Source: Myroides fluvii
GTDB lineage: Bacteria; Bacteroidota; Bacteroidia; Flavobacteriales; Flavobacteriaceae
Assembly: GCF_009792295.1 (NCBI RefSeq)
Contig: NZ_CP039934.1
Coordinates: 2,996,501-3,060,500, forward strand
Direction: 5' to 3'
Length of the DNA: 64,000 nucleotides
A program made the translations under genes and the position numbers. The notes beneath the pieces are model-generated. The model was not told where the DNA came from, did not search any database, and saw nothing but the letters and a program-made list of their open reading frames with translations. Shown here piece by piece: positions 36,395 to 45,514 of the stretch. The first letter of the stretch is position 1; the number at the start of each line of letters is the position of its first letter.

Positions 36395-36868
36395 TCACTC
36401 TTTGAAAAGCTTGGTTGTTTTAGGATTTTCAATGAAAAACTGATTTACATTTTCTAATTGATTGATTAATTCGTCTTTCTCATTAACTAGTATCTGGTAC
36501 TCCGATTTATCAATAGTATTCTTAAATGTTACATACATAGAAAACCCTATTGTTAAAATAAAGAAGATGTTCAATAAAATAAAGTAAAACAATCTTTTAG
36601 AACTAACAGCCTTATGAACCTTTAAAAGCTCCTCATTGTTTTTTGTTATCTTTCGATGAAATTGCTCGAAGTCATCTTGTAATCGTTGCTGTTGTTCTTT
36701 TTCTATCTGTCGGAGTTCAGCAACATTGACTGTTACTTTGATATTGCTCAATTCTTTGATAGTATTTAAATGAACTTTTTCGCTTCGCTTTATCGTTTGT
36801 TCTAATTGTATGACTTGCTGAAGTAATATTTCAGTCATATCAGTGAGTTTTGGTTGGTTCTTTGCCAT
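36395..36868 (-). CDS. Mobilization accessory membrane protein
   Basis: 157 residues. The N-terminal ~95 residues are a charged coiled coil (QVIQLEQTIKRSEKVHLN, EKEQQQRLQDDFEQFHRK). A single membrane span follows near 96-115 (FYFILLNIFFILTIGFSMYV), then a polar tail. It lies three bases after the relaxase gene and is the last gene of the mob operon. Similar coiled-coil, single-span proteins accompany MobA relaxases in Bacteroidota mobilizable elements and may help dock the relaxosome to a transfer channel; no closer identity can be given. Confidence 0.6.
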   Translation of the reverse strand: MAKNQPKLTDMTEILLQQVIQLEQTIKRSEKVHLNTIKELSNIKVTVNVAELRQIEKEQQQRLQDDFEQFHRKITKNNEELLKVHKAVSSKRLFYFILLNIFFILTIGFSMYVTFKNTIDKSEYQILVNEKDELINQLENVNQFFIENPKTTKLFKE

Positions 36869-36871
36869 AGT

Positions 36872-37786
36872 TTATCTTTTTAATATTCTTCGTTTTCGTT
36901 TTTTCTGTTCATCGTCTTCATCATTACCGCCAAACTGAAAAGTAGATAGCATACTAAACAAAACAGATACATCTGTTTTCCAATTCTGCATTTGTGGTTC
37001 GGATGTTTCTTGATTAGTAAATAGTTTGTTTACTTCATCCTTAGACTCTGCACTTGTGGTATTTTTAAATAAGTCATTGAGTTTCATGTTTCGGTCAATT
37101 TCACTTGCTTTTAGGTTTGTACCTGTTGGTAAATGAATAAATCGATACCCTTGTATATTTCCCTGTTTATTAATCGTAGGCTTAACCTCAATCTGTTTTT
37201 CTAGCATTAAGCGAATGTATTGTTGTAAATCTTTAGGTTTCTGTCCTAAAACTTCCCTGTGAGCTGATTTAATAGCGTTTTTAGCTATTAAGTTTGTGTT
37301 GTCAGCTCTTTGCTTCTTGTTCTCATTTTCTTGCCTTATAGAAGTCCATCCGTATTTAAGTACTATCTCGTGAGCTACTCTTTGAGCTTCAAACCCAATA
37401 TAATTATCTTTTAAAGCCTTTCCGTTTTCATCTATGCGATTGGCGATGATGTGAATATGCTTGTGCTCTTTTTCTGTATGAACAAAAGCAATGTATTGAG
37501 CTTTGGTAGGATCGATTTGTAAACCAAGTAAAAACTCAACTGCTAATGCTCTTAAATCTCTATCACTCATCTTTTGACTATCTGTAATTGTTGGAGATAT
37601 AACAGCTGATATTGTGTTGTTTTTACATTTGCTGTTCTGATTTTGTAATATCTGCATTGTTTGAAACATATCTTTCGGAGTTTCCCCCGAAAGATTATTT
37701 CTCAATAGTTCATATCCCTTTTTAGCATCAATTACATAATTGAATAATGCTGTACCACCAACACAAGATTTTGCTTTAGCTATCAT
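36872..37786 (-). CDS. mobA: Relaxase (MobA-type)
   Basis: 304 residues. The relaxase domain contains the three-histidine metal motif HKHIHIIANRI near residues 107-117, an N-terminal YVIDAKKGYELL segment with candidate catalytic tyrosines, and LLGLQIDPTKAQYIAFVHTE just before the histidines. It nicks oriT and leads the strand to the recipient, using transfer machinery supplied by another element since no tra genes are visible. It is co-transcribed with the MobC-like gene (two bases apart). The C-terminus is short and basic (EQKKRKRR), with no helicase domain. Confidence 0.9.
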   Translation of the reverse strand: MIAKAKSCVGGTALFNYVIDAKKGYELLRNNLSGETPKDMFQTMQILQNQNSKCKNNTISAVISPTITDSQKMSDRDLRALAVEFLLGLQIDPTKAQYIAFVHTEKEHKHIHIIANRIDENGKALKDNYIGFEAQRVAHEIVLKYGWTSIRQENENKKQRADNTNLIAKNAIKSAHREVLGQKPKDLQQYIRLMLEKQIEVKPTINKQGNIQGYRFIHLPTGTNLKASEIDRNMKLNDLFKNTTSAESKDEVNKLFTNQETSEPQMQNWKTDVSVLFSMLSTFQFGGNDEDDEQKKRKRRILKR

Positions 37787-37788
37787 AG

Positions 37789-38100
37789 TTACAGTAGTTT
37801 TTGTAAGTGAGTACGAATTAGATTAGCTGTTTCAATGGAGTGTTCTTTAACTCCTGTTGTATCGCCAAGCTTAAATAGGTTGCTTATTCGCCTAAAATTA
37901 TCAGCGTATTTGTTGAGCAGTTTGTAAACTTCAACTTCATCAGGAGTTAATTTATACGCTAAAGAATAGTCAAGTGCTGTGTTTCGGATGTATTCCGACA
38001 CGCTACAACCCACTTTTTCTGCCTTGTTTTTTATGATTAGAGCTTCTGTAAGGGTAACTCTAAATTCTATCTTCTTTGTTTTTTTCATCGTCTTACCCAT
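37789..38100 (-). CDS. mobC: MobC-like relaxosome protein
   Basis: 103 residues. An N-terminal ribbon-helix-helix-like segment (KKIEFRVTLTEALIIKNKAE, CSVSEYIRNTAL) is followed by a helical MobC-type tail (NFRRISNLFKLGDT). MobC proteins bind beside oriT and help the relaxase open DNA. First gene of the mob operon. The 160 bases upstream contain four GTCAAAT words, a plausible binding array. Confidence 0.85.
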   Translation of the reverse strand: MGKTMKKTKKIEFRVTLTEALIIKNKAEKVGCSVSEYIRNTALDYSLAYKLTPDEVEVYKLLNKYADNFRRISNLFKLGDTTGVKEHSIETANLIRTHLQKLL

Positions 38101-38138
38101 TTTGCGACCTTCGGGAGAAAAACGAGTGGTCTTTGGCT

Positions 38139-38248
38139 GTCAAATTTCCAATTTGTAAGGACAAAGACACATCTCGATAATTAGGACGTCAAATCACAGT
38201 GTAAAATCCACAGGTCAAATCACCTTTGCAAGAGTCCACAAGTCAAAT
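38139..38248. promoter_or_regulatory. GTCAAAT direct repeats upstream of mobC, candidate oriT region
   Basis: GTCAAAT occurs at 38139, 38188, 38214 and 38242 in the 163-bp gap between the primase and mobC genes, all in the same direction. Repeats next to a MobC gene often serve relaxosome assembly or transfer origin. No nick site could be recognised. Confidence 0.4.
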
Positions 38249-38263
38249 AACATCCTGTACTTC

Positions 38264-39130
38264 TCACACCGAATTGTTTGGATTAATAGTTCTTAAATAA
38301 TCGTTTAAATCTTTGTACTCTTGATACAATAAGCGTCCATCAACAGCATTATTTCCATAAGTATCAAGCACTTTTTCGGTGGCTAAATCACCTGCCTTAT
38401 CATTGTCAAAAAGACAAACGATTGATTTATATTTAATTTTATTAAACTCATTCAGTAATGTACTATTTAGCGTAGTAACAGAATTCAGTATGATATAATC
38501 AAATCGGTATTCTACATTTGGATAAAGAGTCAGAAAGCTTATAAAATCACTCCAAGATTCTAAGAGGATTACCTTCTTAGAATTATTACAGATATAAGAA
38601 ACTGCTTTAGAGCCTAAACACATTTTTACATACTTATTTCTAAGTTCATATCCGTCCACATCATTTTTAAAACCAATGGCGTAATACGATTTATCATTCA
38701 GCGTATAGTGTATCTGTTTGCAATACTTCTTAACCGCTTTAAGGCATAGTTTTCTGCTTTTGGCATATTGTATAAGATGAAGGTTAACTATCTCTGTAAC
38801 GGTTGTTATTTCATAATTCTTTTCACTTTGAGCGGTGATATTTAAAACAGTCGGCTGAACAAATGAAAAAACATTGTTGTCTAAAATGCTCAAAGCAGAT
38901 TTTAGATTACAATTATTATAACGCATCACAAAATCGAGCGTTGTTCCGCCAGTACCTTCTCCAAAATCATAATAGAGGTTTTTGGCTAAGTTGACTTTAA
39001 ACGAAGGTGTTTTTTCCTGTCTAAACGGACTGATATACCACCAACTTTCACTAGCTATTCTCTTGGGGCTATAACCTAACTTTTCAAGTAGGTCAATTAT
39101 TCTTATTTGTTTGGCTGTATCGCAATTCAT
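38264..39130 (-). CDS. DnaG-like primase (zinc-finger-like plus TOPRIM)
   Basis: 288 residues. The N-terminal CHC2-like region (WYISPFRQEKTPSFKV, then YYDFGEGTGGTTLDFVM) lacks the usual cysteines. The TOPRIM part shows VILLESWSDFISF near 189 and LFDNDKAGDLATEKV near 242-256, the acidic metal-binding residues of primases. It is the typical partner of the SF3-type helicase in Bacteroidota mobilizable elements and would prime replication after excision or transfer. Confidence 0.85.
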   Translation of the reverse strand: MNCDTAKQIRIIDLLEKLGYSPKRIASESWWYISPFRQEKTPSFKVNLAKNLYYDFGEGTGGTTLDFVMRYNNCNLKSALSILDNNVFSFVQPTVLNITAQSEKNYEITTVTEIVNLHLIQYAKSRKLCLKAVKKYCKQIHYTLNDKSYYAIGFKNDVDGYELRNKYVKMCLGSKAVSYICNNSKKVILLESWSDFISFLTLYPNVEYRFDYIILNSVTTLNSTLLNEFNKIKYKSIVCLFDNDKAGDLATEKVLDTYGNNAVDGRLLYQEYKDLNDYLRTINPNNSV

Positions 39131-39166
39131 AGTTTTTGATTAAAGGGTTAAAAGTGTGTTTTATTT

Positions 39167-39359
39167 GATGCAATGATGCAGAAAGAGTGTATGTATCTGA
39201 AATTCAATTAAGTAATCTGCATCAATCTTGCATCACTGCATCAAACTGATTTTGTTTTCTGCATCACTCTTGCATCAAATAAGGTCTTTTTTAAGTTTGA
39301 TGCAGAGTTTGATGCAAGCCAAGGTATTGTTTATCAGTTGTTTAATCTATTCTTGCATC
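39167..39359. repeat. TGCATC/GATGCA repeat array, candidate iterons
   Basis: Ten TGCATC hexamers on one strand or the other occur at 39167, 39175, 39218, 39229, 39237, 39260, 39271, 39299, 39311 and 39354. Several are 8, 11 or 12 bases apart, mostly extended as TTGCATCA. They lie between the primase and helicase genes and just touch the helicase 3' end. Clustered short repeats beside replication genes suggest an origin bound by the element's initiator. Confidence 0.6.
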
Positions 39360-40579
39360 AAAGCATCAAATGTTTTATAGAAAAAAGGTTTTTCTATGGT
39401 ATAATACCGTCCTCTGCGTTCTACTTTTACAAACTCTCCGTGTGATAGAAGTTCTATCCCTTGATAAGATTTGGTGTTATCCTCTGGAGTGAAATCCCAC
39501 TTTTTTAAAGTCTTTCTTATTTCACTAGCAGAGATAAAAAGCTTTGGGTTTATTTTTCGAAGCAAAAGCAGTATATCATTTGGGGCAATACAAAGTAATT
39601 GTTCGTCTATCTTCTCAAAACAAAGGTGTATTAGCTCTATCATCGCTACTTCAACTTTGTTTTTACTGATTAGCTTTAACAATGACTCGGTGAGTATCTG
39701 TTTGGGTGTAAACCACATTCGTGTTTTTTGCTTCGACTCTAAAGGTCTTAGAAGCAAAAACGCAATGAAGTGTGGTATCTCCTTTTTGAGCTTATTTACA
39801 AAAAAGACATCTTCGGATTCAATGGGCTTAATCTTTCGGATCCAAAACCTGATTTCTTCTTCATCTATTTGAATAAAGTTGTCCTCGTTGTTTGAGCACA
39901 GGATAAACTTGGCAAAGAACTCAATCTCTTGTCTGTCTTTTCCCTTGGCCTCCACTTTGTCTTTATCGGTGGTGGAGAGATACTTTAGGCGTTCTGTGAT
40001 TTCCTTTCTATCAAAGAAGACCTCGTCTATAGCTACAAGTAGCATATTTGCCCAATCGGCATTGAACTGAGAGCTAAAGGAATCTCCTTTGATGTAGGTC
40101 ATATTAAGCCCAAAGATTGTTTTAAGCCACTTGATAAAGGAGCTCTTCCCTGTTGCCCTTTCTTTGCTGACCAAACAAAGTATAGGCAAGGGCTGTGTTG
40201 GCTGTTCATATAACAGCTTTAGGTAGTCTAAACCATAGAGATACTGCTCACCGAAGATGTGCTTTACAAAGTGTAAAGAATTGGGTATGTTGTTCTCTAA
40301 CTGTTGTAAACTCAGATTATCTTCACTTGGTCTTATCGTGAGCTCGTGGTAGGTATTGTAAAAGTTATCTACCAAGAGCTGATAGTTTAGATGATCTGGA
40401 ATACAGCAGAACCCATCGAGTTTTAAAACGTTTTCCAAGTAGGACTTTCCGTGATCCGATACAATGGTTTCACGATTCCAACGAACTCTTACTTTAACTT
40501 TATCACCTGATATTAAGGGTTTTTCGATAATTTTAAAATAGGAAGTCCCTACTCGGATATAAGGTATATCTAAGGACAT
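39347..40579 (-). CDS. Phage/plasmid-type SF3 helicase (DUF5906-like)
   Basis: 410 residues. A Walker A, SKERATGKSSFIKWL, near 138-152, Walker B LLVAIDEVFF near 185, and a sensor-like FILCSNNEDNFIQIDEEEIR with FWIRKI near 228-253 give the pattern of D5/VirE-type helicases used by mobilizable elements and satellites. A C-terminal winged-helix region follows. It works with the primase downstream in element replication. The 67 bases upstream separate it from the DUF3853 gene. Confidence 0.85.
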   Translation of the reverse strand: MSLDIPYIRVGTSYFKIIEKPLISGDKVKVRVRWNRETIVSDHGKSYLENVLKLDGFCCIPDHLNYQLLVDNFYNTYHELTIRPSEDNLSLQQLENNIPNSLHFVKHIFGEQYLYGLDYLKLLYEQPTQPLPILCLVSKERATGKSSFIKWLKTIFGLNMTYIKGDSFSSQFNADWANMLLVAIDEVFFDRKEITERLKYLSTTDKDKVEAKGKDRQEIEFFAKFILCSNNEDNFIQIDEEEIRFWIRKIKPIESEDVFFVNKLKKEIPHFIAFLLLRPLESKQKTRMWFTPKQILTESLLKLISKNKVEVAMIELIHLCFEKIDEQLLCIAPNDILLLLRKINPKLFISASEIRKTLKKWDFTPEDNTKSYQGIELLSHGEFVKVERRGRYYTIEKPFFYKTFDALMQE

Positions 40580-40645
40580 AATACTTTTTGATTTTAATTA
40601 ATTGAATGTGATTCTTACAAAGGATGATTTGTAGTGGTTATCCTT

Positions 40646-40942
40646 TTACTTCTTTGCAAAGAGTTCTAATGCTAAATCAGCATCGACAATGATCTTTCTA
40701 CCATACTGCAAAATAGCACGTTTGATTTTACCGTCTTTCTTTATTTTGTTAGCAGTAGATATACTGCAACTAAATAATTTGGCTATACCAGCAATACCAT
40801 ACACGTAGCGTTTGGTAGGTAATTCATTGGATTGCTTTTTTGAATGAGTAGATTCATTCATCGCTATTTCCTTTAGTAAGTCTAATAGCTCTTGTCCTGT
40901 CATTTGCCAAACAGGCTTTTCTTTTAATTCGTTTAAATACAT
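40646..40942 (-). CDS. DUF3853-like HTH protein
   Basis: 98 residues. The sequence ELKEKPVWQMTGQELLDLLK followed by YVYGIAGIAKLFSCSIST and AILQYGRKIIVDADLALELF matches the DUF3853 pattern: a small protein with an excisionase-like helix-turn-helix. It leads the replication/mobilization operon and probably regulates it or excision. Length is normal. Confidence 0.85.
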   Translation of the reverse strand: MYLNELKEKPVWQMTGQELLDLLKEIAMNESTHSKKQSNELPTKRYVYGIAGIAKLFSCSISTANKIKKDGKIKRAILQYGRKIIVDADLALELFAKK

Positions 40943-41287
40943 ACTATAAAGTTTTTTAGGTTGTACAATTGCTTCGTTCGAACATTGTAAAACTACCTAT
41001 CAAACTCTGTGATAGTATGTGATAAATGGAAATATATTAAAACATAAAACACTAATAATTAATGATTTGTGTTTAATTAAGCGTTTTAATGTGTGATTAA
41101 AGTTGTATTATAAATTTATTGCACCAAAATAAACTGTAAAGTCATAATTCATGTTGAAATAAGTACAAATATTAGCAAACTTTGGTTTTAGAGATTCTTT
41201 ATTCTCTTAATAGTTAGGAAATGATTAAATTCACCTGATTTTGAAATAATAAAAATCAAGTAATTATAATTTTTTAAATAGTTATAG
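40943..41287. other. Divergent promoter interval
   Basis: 345 AT-rich bases between the minus-strand replication operon and the plus-strand HEPN gene. A partial inverted repeat (TTGTACAAT..ACATTGTAA) lies near 40957-40993 and a short AGAGA..TCTCT hairpin near 41190. I looked for a structured RNA that might template the reverse transcriptase and could not identify one. Confidence 0.4.
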
Positions 41288-41797
41288 ATGATAAATTGGT
41301 TAAATAAGAGATATGGCACTTCTTTTACAGAAAATAATATACAAAGCATTAAAGACTTTTCATTAATATGGAATCTATTTGAAGGTAAGTTTTTTGGAAC
41401 AAGTTTTAGCATTATTAAACTAGAAAGAATATTAACAGATGTAGATTTTGTTATTGATATTGATTGCTTTCTACCATATTTAGATTATTTCAAGAACCGC
41501 TATGTTAATCAAGAAGATAACACGATTAACGAACGGTTCAATTTTTTACAACTTAGACCAAATGATAGAAAAGATTTTGTCGCAAGGGTGCTATTAAATA
41601 GAGAAGACATATCTAATTATACAGAAACTAACACTCAATATGAAGTAGTTTTAGCGATATCAATAATTGTATATAGGTTTCGTAATAATCTTTTTCACGG
41701 AATAAAAAACATTCAACATATTGATCAACAAGAAAAAAATTTTATAACAGCAAATAGTTTTTTACAAACTATAATTGAAACAATTGAAGATAATTAA
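41288..41797 (+). CDS. HEPN-domain protein paired with reverse transcriptase
   Basis: 169 residues. The body is helical (FSLIWNLFEGKFFG near 25-38), and the C-terminal part contains YRFRNNLFHGIKN near 136-148, the R-x4-H motif (RNNLFH) of HEPN ribonucleases. This protein precedes and possibly overlaps a defence-type reverse transcriptase, so the two form a module. HEPN domains cleave RNA or act as toxins in many defence systems, and in AbiA a HEPN-like domain is reported fused to a reverse transcriptase, which fits a separate-gene version here. Inserted as cargo between the recombinase and replication genes of the mobilizable element. Confidence 0.75.
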   Translation: MINWLNKRYGTSFTENNIQSIKDFSLIWNLFEGKFFGTSFSIIKLERILTDVDFVIDIDCFLPYLDYFKNRYVNQEDNTINERFNFLQLRPNDRKDFVARVLLNREDISNYTETNTQYEVVLAISIIVYRFRNNLFHGIKNIQHIDQQEKNFITANSFLQTIIETIEDN

Positions 41798-41813
41798 TTT
41801 AAGGCTTATCAAA

Positions 41814-43337
41814 ATGAGAGATTATAGTAGTTATATAGAAGAAATTTCCGACATTGATTTATATGAAGGTTTGGTAGGATATGGTCTTTTTGCAGAAAAG
41901 ATACCTGATTTCTTGACTAGCATTGAATTTTTAGATTTTACTAATTCAATGACTTTTCCAATTAACAATAAACCTAAGGATTTTATTAGATATTCAAGCA
42001 TGAGAAATATCAATATACTTAGACCTATGGCAATTCCAGAACCCTTTGCTTACGCTAATCAAGCTAAATATTTAGCCAATAATTGGAATAAATTACAGGA
42101 CTATTTCTTTGAAAAAACTAAAGATAATGCATTTAAAATTAGTCGTATTCATCTACGTAAATTAGAAAATAGATCAGAATTGTTTGAAATGAATTATAAG
42201 AATTTCTCAAAAGATGGTGATCCAGAACAAGATATTGTTATAAAAAGTAAGTATGTTGCATTAGCAGATATATCAAATTGCTTTCCAAGCATATATAGCC
42301 ATTCAATATCTTGGGCGTTAGTGGGAAAAAGTATTGCTAAGTCTAAGTCAAAACCAAGTGACCAAAGTGAATGGTTTAATACAATTGATTTTAATACACG
42401 TAACTTAAAGCACGGAGAAACTAATGGTGTTTTAATAGGTCCGCATTCCTCTAATTTGATATCTGAAATATTACTTGTCTCAGTTGACAATGAGCTTAGT
42501 AAACAAAAATTCAACTATATTAGAAATATTGATGACTATACTTGTTATGTAAATTCATATGAAGAAGCTGATAGGTTTTTTCTTTGTTTATCTGAAGAGT
42601 TGAAGAAGTATGAGCTAGCTTTAAATAGTAAAAAATCAAAAATAATCCCTCTTCCTCAAGCAAGTGTTAAAAAATGGGTTACTAAATTAAATCATTTTAA
42701 TTTTACTAATACCTATCAAGTTAATAGTGTCGAAGCGATTAGAGTTAAAGAGCTAAAAGGATTCATTGATTTTGCGATTGAATTAATGCTAGATGAAGAT
42801 TCTGATGTTTCAATTTTAAATTATGCAATCAAGATTATTTCTAATAAACATTTAGATAAAAACGCAAAAAATTATTACATAAAGCAAATTCATCATTTGG
42901 TTTTATTGTATCCTTATTTAGTACATATATTAGAAAGTAAGGTATTTGAACCTCACGATATAAGTAAGGATATTATTAAGAATATGGCTCACGACCTATA
43001 CCTGTATGGAAGTAAAAAGAAAATATATGAGGCTTGTTCCTATGCTATTTATTGGGCTATTAAATATGATTTTAAACTTGAAATTCCAACGATTAAAAAT
43101 GACGCTATTGATTCTTTAGATTGTATCTATTTAATGATAGCTTACTTATATGATAAGAAGCATAACAAGAATGCATATCTAAAAGAATATAAAGATCTTT
43201 CTAAGTCCTTGAAAACAGATGATTTTGATAGGTATTGGTTATTTATCTATGAGACATTACCACATACTGAATTATCAGAAAATTTTAAAGCATTAAAAAA
43301 GAAGAAAGTTACTTTTATAAAAAATAAATTCCTTTAA
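41814..43337 (+). CDS. Defence-type reverse transcriptase (UG/Abi-like)
   Basis: 507 residues from ATG 41814, which clears the HEPN stop by 16 bases; an in-frame ATG at 41775 would overlap it. Motif A reads VALADISNCFPSIYSHSISW near 144 (catalytic Asp), motif B GETNGVLIGPHSSNLISEIL near 200, and motif C YIRNIDDYTCYV near 235 with the two aspartates. After residue ~300 there is a long helical region without an RNase H, maturase or endonuclease domain, unlike group II intron proteins and like AbiK/DRT proteins. It probably makes DNA in an anti-phage response together with the HEPN protein. No template RNA was recognised. Confidence 0.82.
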   Translation: MRDYSSYIEEISDIDLYEGLVGYGLFAEKIPDFLTSIEFLDFTNSMTFPINNKPKDFIRYSSMRNINILRPMAIPEPFAYANQAKYLANNWNKLQDYFFEKTKDNAFKISRIHLRKLENRSELFEMNYKNFSKDGDPEQDIVIKSKYVALADISNCFPSIYSHSISWALVGKSIAKSKSKPSDQSEWFNTIDFNTRNLKHGETNGVLIGPHSSNLISEILLVSVDNELSKQKFNYIRNIDDYTCYVNSYEEADRFFLCLSEELKKYELALNSKKSKIIPLPQASVKKWVTKLNHFNFTNTYQVNSVEAIRVKELKGFIDFAIELMLDEDSDVSILNYAIKIISNKHLDKNAKNYYIKQIHHLVLLYPYLVHILESKVFEPHDISKDIIKNMAHDLYLYGSKKKIYEACSYAIYWAIKYDFKLEIPTIKNDAIDSLDCIYLMIAYLYDKKHNKNAYLKEYKDLSKSLKTDDFDRYWLFIYETLPHTELSENFKALKKKKVTFIKNKFL

Positions 43338-43364
43338 AAAACTTAAAAACAGATTTTTACGATA

Positions 43365-44246
43365 TTAATTATGCCCATAAGACTTAATCGTATTCACGTT
43401 CAAATTCAGCTCAGTACAAACAAATTCTCGCCACTGGTCTTTAATTTGTTTGTCAACTTTATCAGTATAAGGCTTTAGTTCTTTAGCAAACTTGGTCACT
43501 TGCTTAAAAGGCTGTGTAAATTTAGCTTTGGGCTTTCTCCTGTTTAAAATCAGGTAGAAATCCTCAAAGCTTATATCCTCAGTACTAAAACACTGCATCA
43601 AGATACACTCTTCGTATAGAAGATTAACTTGCATACTTGTAAAAAGATCATCGTCTAAGTTTAACCGTTCCTCAGGGAAATAAGTTGTAATCCAATCTTT
43701 CGCTTTGGTGATATGTGTTTTAAATGAGTTGTAATAATTGGTTAGTAGGTAAGTATTCTCTTTTTCAAAGACTTCCTTTTCGGTATAAAGGTCAGAAAGT
43801 TCTTTTCTGAAATACTCAATATCAGCATCATTTAGATCCTTTGGTGCTTCTAAGGGAAGCTCTCTTTCTTTAACGTGCTTTAGATCCTCTGTAGCAAGCG
43901 CAATCTTATCGTTAAATAGGTGCACAATATATACTCTGTGGTACAGCTTATAGAAATCAAGGTTTTGCATCTTAGTATTATGCTGGTCAAATAACAAACT
44001 TAGCTGTTCAAGAAGTAAAGCGATATTGTTTAAAGCTCCCTTAGAAAAGTTGCTATTTCTTATTTCAATCAGCAAGGCTTCAAGGTCTATTGCGTCAAGT
44101 TCTTTAGAAACTGTAGCATAAGACTCTTGCTTGTAACATTGCCAAATATCATAGGTAAACTCATCAGATTTAAACTCATCTAAGAGTTTGTCTAATGTCT
44201 TAGAATACTGACTCAGCTTTAAAGTAGTTGAAATGGTATCGCTCAT
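43365..44246 (-). CDS. Hypothetical protein co-transcribed with the integrase
   Basis: 293 residues, mostly helical and charged, with no motif that I recognise. Its ATG overlaps the integrase stop by four bases (ATGA), so it is translated with the integrase. A gene in this position is frequent in flavobacterial mobilizable elements and may modulate recombination, but that is guesswork. It ends 28 bases from the convergent RT gene, which looks inserted as a unit. Confidence 0.55.
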   Translation of the reverse strand: MSDTISTTLKLSQYSKTLDKLLDEFKSDEFTYDIWQCYKQESYATVSKELDAIDLEALLIEIRNSNFSKGALNNIALLLEQLSLLFDQHNTKMQNLDFYKLYHRVYIVHLFNDKIALATEDLKHVKERELPLEAPKDLNDADIEYFRKELSDLYTEKEVFEKENTYLLTNYYNSFKTHITKAKDWITTYFPEERLNLDDDLFTSMQVNLLYEECILMQCFSTEDISFEDFYLILNRRKPKAKFTQPFKQVTKFAKELKPYTDKVDKQIKDQWREFVCTELNLNVNTIKSYGHN

Positions 44247-45514
44247 ATCGTATCAAATTTAGTCATTGCATTAGCCTTGATTGAATCCGCTATATCAATG
44301 TAGGGTTTCATAGATTTATAATCAGAATGCCCTGTCCATTTCATAACCACTTGTACAGGTATTCCCAACGATAAAGCAGTACAGATAAACGTTCTTCGCC
44401 CTACGTGAGTACTAAGATGTTCATACTTGGGTTTAACCTCTTCAATTCGCTTATTTCCTTGATAGTATGTTTCTCTAATAGGCTCATTGATTTCTGTTAC
44501 TTCTCCAAGAGTCTTAAGAAACTCATTCATCTTTTGATTAGAGATAACAGGTAGTGCTTTATCATCTTCAAAAGGAACTTCTTTATACTTCTCTAAAATA
44601 GCTCTACTGTGTTTGTTTAGCTCTACACGTAAGTAATCATTTGTTTTCTTGGTTACAAACTCAATAACCTCGTTATTGATATCTTGTTTAGTCAGGTTAT
44701 AAGCATCAGAGTATCTAAGCCCTGTATAACAACAAAACAGAAGTACATCACGCACTCTATCAAGGTAAGGCTTATCGCTTAAATCTTTTGCTTTGATTTT
44801 ATCTAATTCCTCCTGAGTCAAAAAGATAATACGCTTAGAGGTTTCTTTAAGCTTGGGCTTAAAACTCTCAAAGCTATAGGGGATAGTATAGTTATTACTT
44901 CTACACCATTTAAGAAACCACTTTACAAAGCTGATTTGCTTTTCAATGGTACTATTGCGCATTTGTTTCTTTTCTCTAAGAAAAGTAACATAATCTAAGA
45001 GTGTCTTTTCATTAAGATCCGCAAATTGAAAATCACTCTTAAAAGTACTAAGGTGCGAGCGAACTGTTTTAAACTTGGTGTAAGTAGCATCCGTCCAATC
45101 GTTGCGTTTACCACTACTTTTTACAAACTCGTCAAAAGCAGTGAAGAGATTCTTTTCTGTTGCTGACTTTATCTCTTTGTCAGAGTAGCGTTTTACTTCA
45201 TCTTTGAAGAGTTCGAAAGAAGGCATTTCATTCTTTAGTTCAAACTCTTTAAATATTCTATCCACAATGGTAGTAAGTTCACTAAGAGCGGTGTTTATTT
45301 CTGAGGAACTTTGCTTAAGTTTGTTAGTAGAACCGTTGCGTACTTTTTCCTTATCTTCATCCCACTTAGAAGCATCGATGCGATAACCTGTAAAGAGTTC
45401 AACTCGTCCACCGTTATAAACAACACGAGCACGGATAGGGACATTCTCAACTACAAGAATATTGTCCTTTTTTCTTTTTTCAATAGCGAAAGTTATTTTT
45501 CTTTTTATAGTCAT
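44243..45514 (-). CDS. int: Tyrosine recombinase/integrase of the mobilizable element
   Basis: 423 residues from ATG 45514; a further 11 codons upstream are open but unlikely. There is an N-terminal arm-binding region (RARVVYNGGRVELFTGYRID), then a SAM-like core-binding domain, then the catalytic domain: Arg in CYTGLRYSDAYNL, Lys region FVTKKTNDYLRVEL, HVGRRTFICTALSLG, WTGHSDYKSM and the nucleophile Tyr in KPYIDI. All key residues are present. The gene faces away from the tRNA-like 3' end at 45663, about 150 bases upstream of its start, which probably marks the element's attachment site. Confidence 0.93.
   Translation of the reverse strand: MTIKRKITFAIEKRKKDNILVVENVPIRARVVYNGGRVELFTGYRIDASKWDEDKEKVRNGSTNKLKQSSSEINTALSELTTIVDRIFKEFELKNEMPSFELFKDEVKRYSDKEIKSATEKNLFTAFDEFVKSSGKRNDWTDATYTKFKTVRSHLSTFKSDFQFADLNEKTLLDYVTFLREKKQMRNSTIEKQISFVKWFLKWCRSNNYTIPYSFESFKPKLKETSKRIIFLTQEELDKIKAKDLSDKPYLDRVRDVLLFCCYTGLRYSDAYNLTKQDINNEVIEFVTKKTNDYLRVELNKHSRAILEKYKEVPFEDDKALPVISNQKMNEFLKTLGEVTEINEPIRETYYQGNKRIEEVKPKYEHLSTHVGRRTFICTALSLGIPVQVVMKWTGHSDYKSMKPYIDIADSIKANAMTKFDTI

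Noticed and set aside
41100..41287. Retron msr-msd or DRT template RNA upstream of the RT
   Set aside because: Only a 5-bp hairpin and weak repeats are visible, and the HEPN gene separates this leader from the RT; I cannot support an RNA call.
41814..43337. Group II intron-encoded protein for the orphan intron at 48138
   Set aside because: The RT has no maturase or endonuclease domain, has a divergent RNIDDY active site, and lies 5 kb away without intron RNA domains beside it.
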